A stretch of DNA of 64,000 nt from Clostridium akagii DSM 12554 (lineage in GTDB: Bacteria; Bacillota; Clostridia; Clostridiales; Clostridiaceae). Numbering within the stretch: the first letter of the stretch is position 1; each line of letters begins with the position of its first letter. The notes under the pieces were generated by a model. That model was not told where the DNA came from, made no database searches, and saw only the letters and a program-made list of their open reading frames with translations. Location: positions 79,471-143,470 of the forward strand of contig NZ_JMLK01000014.1 in NCBI RefSeq assembly GCF_000686725.1. Reading direction: 5' to 3'. Below, piece by piece: positions 55,053-62,446 of this stretch. The position numbers and the translations under genes were made by a program.

Positions 55053-56489
55053 ATGAATATAGCAGATGCTATAAAAAGTCTAGATGAATTGAATTTTGAT
55101 TTAAAATATGAAATTAAAAATAAAAACGAGTTATACATTAGACTAAAGCCAGAACAAATTAGAAAGATTGTATCTATTTTTATTTATGTGTATAAATTTA
55201 ATTATATTTGTGAATTTGAGACTCCTGGCAAATCACTTATAATAAATTGTTTGTTTTCAAACAGTAAGGAAGGTTATTACATAACATGCAGCTATATTAC
55301 TAAGAAAAGCCCAGTGAATCTTCAAAATATAATTCATCAAAGCAGATTATTTCAAAGAGAAATTAATAAGGATTATGATTATAAGGTTAAAGAAGTTTCA
55401 GGAACTGGTGCTTATCAAGTGGCCGTTGGACCTGTTCACGCAGGAATAATTGAACCTGGGCATTTTAGGTTTAGTGTTATGGGGGAAGCCATAGAAAACC
55501 TTGAAATAAGGCTTATGTATAAACATCGTGGAATAGAAAAACTTTGTGAGGGAATAGATGCAAATTCATTAAATCTTATGTTTGAAAGAGTCTCAGGGGA
55601 ATCAACAGTTGCTTATGGTGAAGCTTATGCTCTCCTTGTGGAAAAGCTTATGAATAAAGAGATTGCCAGGGAAATTAAAGCTTTTAGAATTGTTCTTTTA
55701 GAACTTGAAAGGATATATAATTATTTGGATGATTTAGGTGGCATTGCTAATGATATAGGTTTTAGTTACCCTGCTAAAAAATTTGGATATTTTTCAGAAA
55801 TCATCCATCAGCTATGTGAAAGAATAACTGGAAGCCGATTTATGAGGAATGCCTTAGTTCCCCTTGGAATAAATATAGATTTTACTATGGAAAAAAAGAA
55901 GGATATTATGGCAACTCTCAGGAGTCTTAATCCTCGAATAAACAGTATTATTAAAACTAGTTTTAATTCGGTTTCCTTTTTAGATAGGGTAGAAGATACT
56001 GGAATGGTGAGTAGGGTTATGGCTAAAAAATTATGTATTACTGGAGTTGTAGCAAGGGCCTGCAATTTAAAATATGATGTTAGAGTGAATTTTCCCTATG
56101 AACTATATAAAGAAATAAAAAGTGGTACAAATATAACTTCGAAAGGCGGCGTTTTTGAAAGATATAAATTGAAATCCATTGAACTTAATGATGCTTTTGA
56201 TTTTATAGAAAAAGCACTGACATATATAAACACAGATATAAAAAGAGATAAACAAGCAATTTGTTTTAAAGATGGACTTGAGGCTATAACTTCTGTTGAA
56301 ACAGTAAAAGGTGAACTAGTGGTTTATGGCTTAACGGGAAAAGATAATAAATTTACCCGAATCTATTTTAAAACCCCTTCCTTTACCAACTGGTCTGGTA
56401 TGAGTGAAGCAGTTCTTGGCGAAATTGTTCCTGATTTTCCTGTTATAAACAAAAGCTTTAATATGTCTTATTCTGAAAATGATAAGTAG
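55053..56489 (+). CDS. Large redox-arm subunit without a nickel-iron site (HyfG/HycE homologue)
   Basis: Fusion of a NuoC-like N-terminal domain (residues 1-115) with a NuoD/hydrogenase-large-subunit domain (about 125-478): VGPVHAGIIEPGHFRF, MYKHRGIEKLCEGID, and TPSFTNWSGMSEAVLG. In true NiFe enzymes the site is held by CxxC in the RVCGIC motif and by a C-terminal DPCxxC. Here those positions read RVSGEST (S181, S184) and NMSYSEND (S472, E475), so all four ligands are absent. No hydrogenase maturation protease site or hyp gene is nearby. Hydrogen chemistry is therefore not expected; the protein fits the energy-converting-hydrogenase-related class. Confidence 0.9.
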   Translation: MNIADAIKSLDELNFDLKYEIKNKNELYIRLKPEQIRKIVSIFIYVYKFNYICEFETPGKSLIINCLFSNSKEGYYITCSYITKKSPVNLQNIIHQSRLFQREINKDYDYKVKEVSGTGAYQVAVGPVHAGIIEPGHFRFSVMGEAIENLEIRLMYKHRGIEKLCEGIDANSLNLMFERVSGESTVAYGEAYALLVEKLMNKEIAREIKAFRIVLLELERIYNYLDDLGGIANDIGFSYPAKKFGYFSEIIHQLCERITGSRFMRNALVPLGINIDFTMEKKKDIMATLRSLNPRINSIIKTSFNSVSFLDRVEDTGMVSRVMAKKLCITGVVARACNLKYDVRVNFPYELYKEIKSGTNITSKGGVFERYKLKSIELNDAFDFIEKALTYINTDIKRDKQAICFKDGLEAITSVETVKGELVVYGLTGKDNKFTRIYFKTPSFTNWSGMSEAVLGEIVPDFPVINKSFNMSYSENDK

Positions 56490-56501
56490 GGAGTATTAAA
56501 A

Positions 56502-57233
56502 ATGAGAAATATATTAGATAGAATAAAATATGGAACTGAAACCATAAAGAATCCCCTTATTAATAATGAGTTTTCTTATGGAAAAATACTAGCTAAAAAC
56601 AATCTATGTATTAGCTGCGGAAAATGCACAGTTGAATGCATTGTGAACGCTATAAAAATAGAGACTACTAGTGATGGTGAAAGTATAATAAACATAGACG
56701 GAAAAAAATGTATTTACTGCGGAAACTGCGTTGATACTTGCCCTGAATCTGCTTTAGAAATGACAAATGATTATAAAATGGCATCACTAGAACTTGCAGG
56801 TGAACAACTTCGGAAGAATATTTATAAGATCTTTAACAGATCTCTTTCACTTAGAGTAGTAGATACTGGTTCTTGTAATGCTTGTATGTCAGAACTTAGC
56901 GCTACTCAAAACACTTTTTATGATATTTCAAGATTTGGAATTAATGTTGCCGCCTCCCCTAGACATGCAGATGGGCTAGTGGTAACTGGCATCGTTACTA
57001 AAAATATGAAAGAAGCTCTTTTAAAAACCTATGAGGCAATGGCTGAGCCTAAAATAGTTATAGCTGTTGGTAGCTGCGCATATGATGGTGGAATCTTTAA
57101 AGATGGTGGGGGCGTTTATGATGTACTTAAAAATATACTCCCCGTTGATTTAGTAATTCCCGGGTGTCCACCTTCGCCTCAGTCAATTATTTTTGGACTA
57201 CTTAAACTTACGGCGAAGATTTATAAAAAGTGA
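56502..57233 (+). CDS. Ferredoxin-small-subunit fusion (HyfH-HyfI/NuoI-NuoB like)
   Basis: Protein of 243 residues. An N-terminal two-cluster ferredoxin domain has CISCGKCTVEC (about residue 34) and CIYCGNCVDTCP (about residue 70), two [4Fe-4S] sites. The C-terminal small-subunit domain (about 120-243) keeps all four ligands of the proximal N2-type cluster: GSCNACMSEL, VAVGSCAYDGG and IPGCPPSPQ. Electron input from soluble ferredoxin is thus intact although the large-subunit metal site is lost. In Hyf and Hyc complexes these are two separate genes. Last gene of the operon; its TGA stop is part of an AAGTGAC repeat. Confidence 0.92.
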   Translation: MRNILDRIKYGTETIKNPLINNEFSYGKILAKNNLCISCGKCTVECIVNAIKIETTSDGESIINIDGKKCIYCGNCVDTCPESALEMTNDYKMASLELAGEQLRKNIYKIFNRSLSLRVVDTGSCNACMSELSATQNTFYDISRFGINVAASPRHADGLVVTGIVTKNMKEALLKTYEAMAEPKIVIAVGSCAYDGGIFKDGGGVYDVLKNILPVDLVIPGCPPSPQSIIFGLLKLTAKIYKK

Positions 57234-57257
57234 CAAGTGACAAGTTGAAGAAGATTT
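57228..57257 (+). repeat. AAGTGAC-family repeat at the end of the Ehr-type operon
   Basis: AAGTGACAAGTGACAAGTT, then GAAGAAGATT, begins in the last codon of the small-subunit gene and provides its stop. A nearly identical 29-nt copy lies at 59159-59187. Confidence 0.7.
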
Positions 57258-57278
57258 GTCCATATCATAATAAACTTT

Positions 57279-57310
57279 AATCTAATCTAATCTAATATAT
57301 AATCTAATAT
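57279..57310. repeat. TAATC pentamer microsatellite
   Basis: Imperfect tandem units of TAATC/CTAAT over about 32 nt, just after the operon. Simple-sequence tract without an evident function. Confidence 0.5.
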
Positions 57311-57385
57311 ATTATTAAATGCTGTATTATGAATGCAAATAATGTCACAAATTACTAAAGGAAGTCGTATTTTAAACGATAACAC

Positions 57386-57456
57386 TTAGGTGGGTAGTAT
57401 CATCATCATTTCATGAAATCATCAACTACATGATGGTAGATTGGCGGTACTCCTAA
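57386..57456 (+). other. Possible structured leader of the STAS-like gene
   Basis: TTAGG (57386-57390) can pair with CCTAA (57452-57456). Inside, TATCATCAT (57398-57406) can pair with ATGATGGTA (57430-57438), capped by the palindrome TTTCATGAAA (57409-57418). The layout suggests a folded RNA 30 nt before the ribosome site. It does not match any riboswitch core I recognise. Confidence 0.3.
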
Positions 57457-57486
57457 CAATAGAACAGATGTCGAGGAGGCACTACA

Positions 57487-57831
57487 ATGAAAATAGAAAA
57501 CAAAAAGTCAGAAAAAATACTATTAATTGAGCTAGAGGGATTTTCACAAACAGAAACAGCTAATGAATTTGTTATTGAATACAATAAAGCTGTAGCTGAA
57601 ACAAAAGGTAATGGCTACACCTTAGTAGTTGATTCAACAAATTTATCAGCTTTTAAACCAGACATACTTCCAATATTGGAAAAGTGCTATCAACTTTATA
57701 TGAGCAGTGGATTTAAGCAAATATTCATGATTAATCCTTCAAAACTTACTTGCAAAATGCAAGTCCAAAGGGTAGCTAAAAAAGTGAATTTTACAGGTAT
57801 ATTTGTAGATAGTATGAAAGATATAAAATAA
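57487..57831 (+). CDS. Small STAS-like protein of unknown function
   Basis: Soluble protein of 114 residues. The fold pattern (ILLIELEGF strand, VDSTNLSAFKPDILPILEKCY, then FKQIFMINPSKLTCKMQVQRV) resembles SpoIIAA-like STAS domains, with a strand-helix repeat and the loop before VDSTN where phosphorylatable Ser/Thr sits. GAGGAGG is 7 nt before the ATG. It lies behind a possible structured leader and before the ketoacyl-synthase-like gene in the same direction. I cannot assign a function; anti-sigma antagonist or lipid-binding roles would both fit the fold. Confidence 0.6.
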   Translation: MKIENKKSEKILLIELEGFSQTETANEFVIEYNKAVAETKGNGYTLVVDSTNLSAFKPDILPILEKCYQLYMSSGFKQIFMINPSKLTCKMQVQRVAKKVNFTGIFVDSMKDIK

Positions 57832-57870
57832 AAGTGAACTTATTTTGTAACCTGAATGAAAATAAGGAAC

Positions 57871-58056
57871 ATGGCAGTGTATGTTCAGAGGCTAATCGCT
57901 TTACTTAGAAAGACTAAGGTTTACTTATTGTCAAATTACTAGACCATTTAAACTCGCTACGCTCAAACAATAAATGGTCCTTAGCGTAATTTAACAAACG
58001 TAAACCTAAGTCTTTCTAAAGTTCGCTCGAATAGCCTCTTTAACGTACATTGCCAT
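57871..58056. repeat. 186-nt imperfect palindrome
   Basis: Two arms of about 80-86 nt are near-complementary over most of their length. Outer blocks include GAGGCTA/TAGCCTC, TTAGAAAGACT with AGTCTTTCTAA, GGTTTAC/GTAAACC and GACCATTTA/TAAATGGTC, around a 20-nt apex (57951-57970) containing CTCGCTACGCTC. As RNA it would form one long hairpin; as DNA a cruciform. It lies between the STAS-like and ketoacyl-synthase-like genes, ending 49 nt before the latter. Confidence 0.75.
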
Positions 58057-58105
58057 ACTATTATACAGTAGCAGTCGATTAAAAAAATACTGGAGGGGTT
58101 AGCTA

Positions 58106-59101
58106 ATGTCATCTAATGTTATAATAAAAAGCATTTCAAGTTATCATCCTGAAAATGTCGTTGATAACGAGTTTTTTCTGGAACATTTTTCAAAACAAGG
58201 CAAGGATGTTTCAGGACTATTAGCGTCTCTTGGTAGAGAAAAACGTTACATATCAAAAGATAAAAGTGAAAATTCATTAACTATGGGAATTGTATCAGCT
58301 AAAAAAGCATTACAAGAAAATAACCTTAAAGGTAAAGATATGGATATGATAATATTTTCATCTGGAACTCCTGAATACACCTCCCCTGCAAGTGCAATCA
58401 TCATTCATAAAGAAATAGAAGGTAAATCAGATACAATAACTTATGATATAAATGCTAATTGTGTTGGTATGGTTATATCCATTGACCAAGTTAGTAACTA
58501 TATGTTATCTAAACCAAAAATTAAATACGCTCTAGTGGTAGGTTCTGAGCAAATGAATAGATTTTCAAGAAATGAAGACCCCGTTACTTATGCAAATTTT
58601 GGTGATGCCTCTTGCGCCATTATACTGGAAAAAGTAGAAGATACAAATAGCGGATATATTGATTCAACTTATTATACTAAATCCACTTCAGCATATGAAA
58701 TTATGCTCCCTTCATGTGGACTGTCTAAATTATACGAAGAGCAAATGTCTGACTATGACAGACGATTTATGTGGGAAGCTAATGCAAATAATGGGTTTTC
58801 AAGTACAGTTGACAGCATAAATACCTTACTCAAAAATAATAAGCTAACGAAAGAAAACATATCTTTATATTGCTTTTCTCAATTATCAAAATCTAATTTA
58901 GAAATCATTTGCGACAATTTGAGTGAGGATTTCAATAAATTTCATTATATTGGTGATGAATATGGCTATACTGGGACAAGTAGCCCATTTATAACCCTTG
59001 AATGCGCTATTAAAGACAATAAAATAAGTCGAGGACAATATATAGTATTTTGGTCAATTGGGGCAGGAAGTACTGCATGTACAATGCTTTTTAGATACTA
59101 A
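58106..59101 (+). CDS. Ketoacyl-ACP synthase III-like protein lacking the His-Asn pair
   Basis: Thiolase-fold protein of 331 residues. The nucleophile C119 is kept (DINANCVGMV), as is the C-terminal GAGSTACTMLFR block. The FabH histidine (in PHQAN) is replaced by serine 258 (CFSQLSKSN), and the asparagine (GNTS) by glycine 290 (YTGTSSPF). Decarboxylative condensation is therefore unlikely; acyl transfer, ester formation or a non-canonical condensation are possible, as in other diverged KAS III proteins. GGAGGGG is 8 nt before the ATG. No acyl-carrier or other fab gene is adjacent. Confidence 0.85.
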   Translation: MSSNVIIKSISSYHPENVVDNEFFLEHFSKQGKDVSGLLASLGREKRYISKDKSENSLTMGIVSAKKALQENNLKGKDMDMIIFSSGTPEYTSPASAIIIHKEIEGKSDTITYDINANCVGMVISIDQVSNYMLSKPKIKYALVVGSEQMNRFSRNEDPVTYANFGDASCAIILEKVEDTNSGYIDSTYYTKSTSAYEIMLPSCGLSKLYEEQMSDYDRRFMWEANANNGFSSTVDSINTLLKNNKLTKENISLYCFSQLSKSNLEIICDNLSEDFNKFHYIGDEYGYTGTSSPFITLECAIKDNKISRGQYIVFWSIGAGSTACTMLFRY

Positions 59102-59158
59102 TATTTAAATCACCGCATAGGGTTGTGTCAAAGTAGGGGAAATTTCCACCGCAGTTTT

Positions 59159-59187
59159 AAGTGACAAGTTGCAAGTTAAAGAAGATT
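59159..59187 (+). repeat. AAGTGAC-family repeat after the KAS III-like gene
   Basis: AAGTGACAAGTTGCAAGTTA with AAGAAGATT; closely matches 57228-57257. It runs into a perfect 10-bp hairpin (GATTGTTCTG, 59184-59193 with 59200-59209). Confidence 0.65.
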
Positions 59188-59250
59188 GTTCTGATAATGC
59201 AGAACAATCCCCCAAAATAGAAACATTATTATATTCAAATTAATACTTAT

Positions 59251-59290
59251 CTAAAATGAATATGAGAATTTATTTCCATATCCATTTTAG
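59251..59290 (+). terminator. Probable terminator of the KAS III-like gene
   Basis: 14-bp stem with one mismatch (59251-59264 with 59277-59290), 12-nt loop, followed by TTTCAT. It lies in the 268-nt region 59102-59369. A second hairpin, ATTTTGCC/GGCAAAAT (59338-59357), lies nearer the converging ABC gene and may end that one. Confidence 0.55.
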
Positions 59291-59363
59291 TTTCATATAT
59301 AATTATCTGGAGCTATTTTCCCTAAATTATTTATTTTATTTTGCCCTAAGGCAAAATTTCATT

Positions 59364-59389
59364 AACTTGTCACTTGTCACTTATCACTT
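59364..59389 (-). repeat. AAGTGAC-family repeat at the 3' end of the ABC ATPase gene
   Basis: On the minus strand AAGTGATAAGTGACAAGTGA, then CAAGTT. It encodes the last residues VISDK and supplies the TGA stop of the ATPase gene. Confidence 0.65.
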
Positions 59390-60062
59390 TTTTTTTAATT
59401 TTACCGTCTTCTATTTCTACGATTCTTGATGTTTTTTCTGCTATTCTATCATCATGAGTAATTATTACAAATGTTGTTTTGAATTCTTTATTAATATCTC
59501 TCAAAAGTTCATATATATTTTCAGTAGATTTTGAATCCAAATTTCCAGTGGGTTCGTCCGCAAGCACTATTTTAGGATTGTTTATTAAGGCTCTAGCAAT
59601 AGCTGTTCGCTGTTGTTGTCCCCCAGATATATTGATGGACAAGTTATTCTTGACTTCAGTTAATCCAACCAAATTTAAGAGTTCCTCTGCCCTAGCTATT
59701 ATTTCTTTTGTTGGTCTTCCATACCCTATATTATATGGCATAAGAACATTTTCAAGAACTGTAAACTCTGGAAGCAAATAATGAAACTGAAAAATAAATC
59801 CTATGGTTTTATTTCTAAGCTCTGCCAATTCGTTTTTCACCATATTATCAGTTCTCTTACCATTTATATAAACTTCTCCAGTTGTTGGTCTGTCTAGTGT
59901 ACCCATAATATTAAGTATTGTACTTTTTCCACTACCTGAAGCCCCAATGATTGAATTGAAAGAATGTTCTTCAAAAGATAAATTTATATTATGTAAAACT
60001 TTTGTTTTTATTGTTGTTCCATATACCTTACTTATATTTTTTAGTTCAATAATTTTAGCCAT
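59370..60062 (-). CDS. ABC transporter ATP-binding protein, LolD/MacB type
   Basis: ATPase of 230 residues: Walker A GASGSGKSTILN, Q-loop FQFHYLLPEFTVLENV, signature ISGGQQQRTAIARAL, Walker B IVLADEPTGNLDS and ITHDDRIAE. The TGNLDS form and FtsX-type partner place it in the LolD/MacB/FtsE class, whose transporters act by mechanotransmission on extracytoplasmic substrates. The ATG overlaps the permease stop by 8 nt. The C-terminal tail (KKKVISDK) derives partly from an intergenic repeat. Confidence 0.93.
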   Translation of the reverse strand: MAKIIELKNISKVYGTTIKTKVLHNINLSFEEHSFNSIIGASGSGKSTILNIMGTLDRPTTGEVYINGKRTDNMVKNELAELRNKTIGFIFQFHYLLPEFTVLENVLMPYNIGYGRPTKEIIARAEELLNLVGLTEVKNNLSINISGGQQQRTAIARALINNPKIVLADEPTGNLDSKSTENIYELLRDINKEFKTTFVIITHDDRIAEKTSRIVEIEDGKIKKKVISDK

Positions 60063-61215
60063 TCTTAATCACCTCAATTGGATCTAATTTTGAAGATTTA
60101 ATTGCTGGTATTACTGCTGCAATCGTGGCTGAGACCACTGCTATAAGTCCCGAAAGAAGAATAAATTTATAGTCCAAATATAATGGTACTAATGGCGTTC
60201 CATCTGTATTCAATGCAAATTTACTAAATGAATAAGTTAACCCTAGTCCCAGTAACACTCCGAAAATGGCTCCAAATATTCCTAGTATTAATCCTTCGAA
60301 CAAAAATATCAGACTAGCTACCCTATCCTTTATTCCCATTGCCTTAAGTATACCTAGTTGTTTGGATTTTTGCATTACAGTTATAGCCAGCACACTTGCT
60401 ATTCCAAGTATTACTGATAAAAGCACAAAAACTTGAATCATATAACTAGAGGCACTTTGCCCACTTAATCCACTTAGAGTTGCCGCATTCGTAACTTTCC
60501 AATTATCAACCTTTAGATTACTTGAATCTAATTTGTTAGCAACCGCTTTAGCTACTACATCAGCAGTAAACACGTCATTTGCTTGCATTTCAATAGAAGT
60601 TACCTTGTCTCCAAAATCAAATATATTCTGAGCTGTTCTCATATTTGTTATTATCCAAGAATTATTTAAACTTGAAACCTTTAAATCATAAAATCCAGTA
60701 ATAGTAACCTGTTCATTTTTCCCTTTGGGCGTTAAAATTGTTATTTTATCACCAAGTTTTACTGATAGATTGTCTCTCAAGTCCTTTCCAACTAATACCT
60801 CATTATCATTGCTAGGTTCTTTGCCCTGTATAAGGCTATCCTTTATTTTATATATTGAATCTGCAGTAGAAAATATAAAACCTCTTAGCAAAATTGGTGA
60901 TGTTTTATTGTTGTATTTTACAAACCCTGAGAAATCTGCTGCCTCTGAAACATTTTTAATTCCCACATTCAAGCTTTTAATATCGTTTACTTTACCTTTC
61001 CACTTATCTATTGCCCTGTCGTCATTTTTAGATGTTACTGTAATCTGGGATGAACTTCCTACTGTCTTGTCAATTAAACTTATCTGAAGCCCTTGAATTA
61101 ATGTTCCAATAAATACTTGAACTGAAACCCCTATTGCGATTCCAAGTACAATTAGTATTGTTTGACCTTTGCTAGATTTTATAAATCTAGCCGCAATTTT
61201 AAACGCAAGTGCCAT
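60055..61215 (-). CDS. FtsX/MacB-type ABC permease
   Basis: Permease of 386 residues with the type VII layout: one N-terminal span (ILIVLGIAIGVSVQVFIG), a periplasmic-type MacB domain of about 210 residues facing outside, and three C-terminal spans. Sequence KSKQLGILKAMGIKDRVASLIFLFEG is the conserved cytosolic coupling helix, and SSKLDPIEVIKNG the typical C-terminus. AAAGGGGGG precedes the ATG. With the ATPase it forms a two-gene exporter or stress-sensing unit. A palindrome at 61297-61310 in its promoter region and an upstream TetR gene suggest inducible expression. Confidence 0.93.
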   Translation of the reverse strand: MALAFKIAARFIKSSKGQTILIVLGIAIGVSVQVFIGTLIQGLQISLIDKTVGSSSQITVTSKNDDRAIDKWKGKVNDIKSLNVGIKNVSEAADFSGFVKYNNKTSPILLRGFIFSTADSIYKIKDSLIQGKEPSNDNEVLVGKDLRDNLSVKLGDKITILTPKGKNEQVTITGFYDLKVSSLNNSWIITNMRTAQNIFDFGDKVTSIEMQANDVFTADVVAKAVANKLDSSNLKVDNWKVTNAATLSGLSGQSASSYMIQVFVLLSVILGIASVLAITVMQKSKQLGILKAMGIKDRVASLIFLFEGLILGIFGAIFGVLLGLGLTYSFSKFALNTDGTPLVPLYLDYKFILLSGLIAVVSATIAAVIPAIKSSKLDPIEVIKNG

Positions 61216-61296
61216 TTTTACTCCCCCCTTTTATAAAATATATATTAATTAATAATTTTTATTATATAACATATATTATACAATATGATTGCTGGC

Positions 61297-61310
61297 AATA
61301 CAATTGTATT
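61297..61310. promoter_or_regulatory. Candidate TetR operator before the FtsX-like gene
   Basis: Perfect 14-bp palindrome AATACAATTGTATT in the 111-nt gap between the TetR gene and the permease gene. The remainder of the gap is A/T rich with several possible -10 boxes. Confidence 0.5.
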
Positions 61311-61326
61311 ACAAATTAGTACTACC

Positions 61327-61914
61327 TTATTTAAAAAAAATTTTTAGTGCCGATAGGGAGTCGACAATGCCTTCTTTTTCTTCTTCATTAGCTAACATGG
61401 CCTGTATAGATGTTCCAAATATAGTGCTAAATATCATTTTGGACAATGCTCTTGAAGAACAATCTTTAAGCTTTTCTCTAGAGGAAAAGTTATTAATAAT
61501 GTATTTTTCGATTAATCCAATTAAACTGTTGAAAAGATTATTGATTAATTTTTTTAAAGATGCTGACCAAAGAGCCATACTGGTCAAATCGAAAAGAAGC
61601 TTGAACAATTCAGGAGTATTTTTTACCATTTTCTCAAAATAATCAATTAAATTAGATATGTTTTCATTTTGTGATTTACCCTTTTTTAAGCTATCTTCAA
61701 TTTCGTGCAGATATTTTTCAGTTAGGATCTTTACCACCTTTATAAATAGACCTTCTTTATTTTTATAATAATAATTTAATTGGCTTAATGCAACTTCTGC
61801 TTCATCTGCAATATTGCGTAGTGAAACGTTTGCATATCCTTTTAATGATATACATTTAAAAGCCGCTTTAAGTATTCTTTGTGACTGGTTTGTACTATCC
61901 ATTTCATTATTCAT
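61327..61914 (-). CDS. TetR-family regulator
   Basis: Regulator of 195 residues: HTH SLRNIADEAEVALSQLNYYYKN preceded by SQRILKAAFKCISLKGYA, then an all-helical effector domain. GGAGGT is 7 nt before the ATG, which overlaps the end of the HD-protein gene by 8 nt. It sits directly upstream of the FtsX/LolD exporter, with a palindrome in between, so it most likely controls that exporter. The effector is unknown. Confidence 0.9.
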   Translation of the reverse strand: MNNEMDSTNQSQRILKAAFKCISLKGYANVSLRNIADEAEVALSQLNYYYKNKEGLFIKVVKILTEKYLHEIEDSLKKGKSQNENISNLIDYFEKMVKNTPELFKLLFDLTSMALWSASLKKLINNLFNSLIGLIEKYIINNFSSREKLKDCSSRALSKMIFSTIFGTSIQAMLANEEEKEGIVDSLSALKIFFK

Positions 61915-62446
61915 GTAATGCTACCTCCAAAGCTCTCTCTTGTATAAGTCTATAAATTATATTTCTATTCCCAAGCCTTATAATCTCCATAAATGCGCAA
62001 TATTTATCTACAAAAGATACAATAAAGGCCTCTTTATATTTAGGCAATTTTACAGTTAAGGGCCACATATGTTTTACTATTATATCTTTTTCTAAATCAT
62101 TTAGAATAAAAGATTTTTTTGCATTTTCTAATGCCGTATATGGATGTGTAAATCCATGTAATCCATTATTTGATTTTGTTATATGCCAGTCGTACAAGAA
62201 GAAATCATGAAGTAATCCCCCTCTAGCTGCAGAACAATAGTCAAGTCCTAACCGTCTACAAACAACGTAACTAATGTACGACACGTAAATACTGTGTTCT
62301 AAACATGTTATTTGGCTATGTTGAATAAAACTCGCCATGGACCATATAATTTCACTTTTCACCAAATCATTTATACAATTTTTATACTCCTCATAACTAT
62401 TGAAATCTACTTTTAAGTTCGATTTTGATCTTATCAAATTTCTCAT
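61907..62446 (-). CDS. HD-domain hydrolase
   Basis: Protein of 179 residues with the HD metal site: SQITCLEHSIYVSYISYVV (first His), GGLLHDFFLYDWH (His-Asp), HGFTHPYTALENAKK and a final FVDKYCAF with the distal Asp. These are the classical H...HD...D positions of nucleotide or phosphate hydrolases. Similar stand-alone HD proteins are often found next to CmpB-type membrane genes. AAGGAG lies 8 nt before the ATG, which is 50 nt inside the upstream gene. Substrate unknown. Confidence 0.85.
   Translation of the reverse strand: MRNLIRSKSNLKVDFNSYEEYKNCINDLVKSEIIWSMASFIQHSQITCLEHSIYVSYISYVVCRRLGLDYCSAARGGLLHDFFLYDWHITKSNNGLHGFTHPYTALENAKKSFILNDLEKDIIVKHMWPLTVKLPKYKEAFIVSFVDKYCAFMEIIRLGNRNIIYRLIQERALEVALHE

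Noticed and set aside
50229..57233. Calling the operon a true hydrogenase-4 or NADH dehydrogenase
   Set aside because: The large subunit lacks the nickel-iron cysteines, and there are no NuoE, NuoF or NuoG subunits for NADH oxidation.
57386..57456. Known riboswitch (c-di-GMP, purine, THF classes)
   Set aside because: No conserved core of these classes could be matched, so it is reported only as possible structure.
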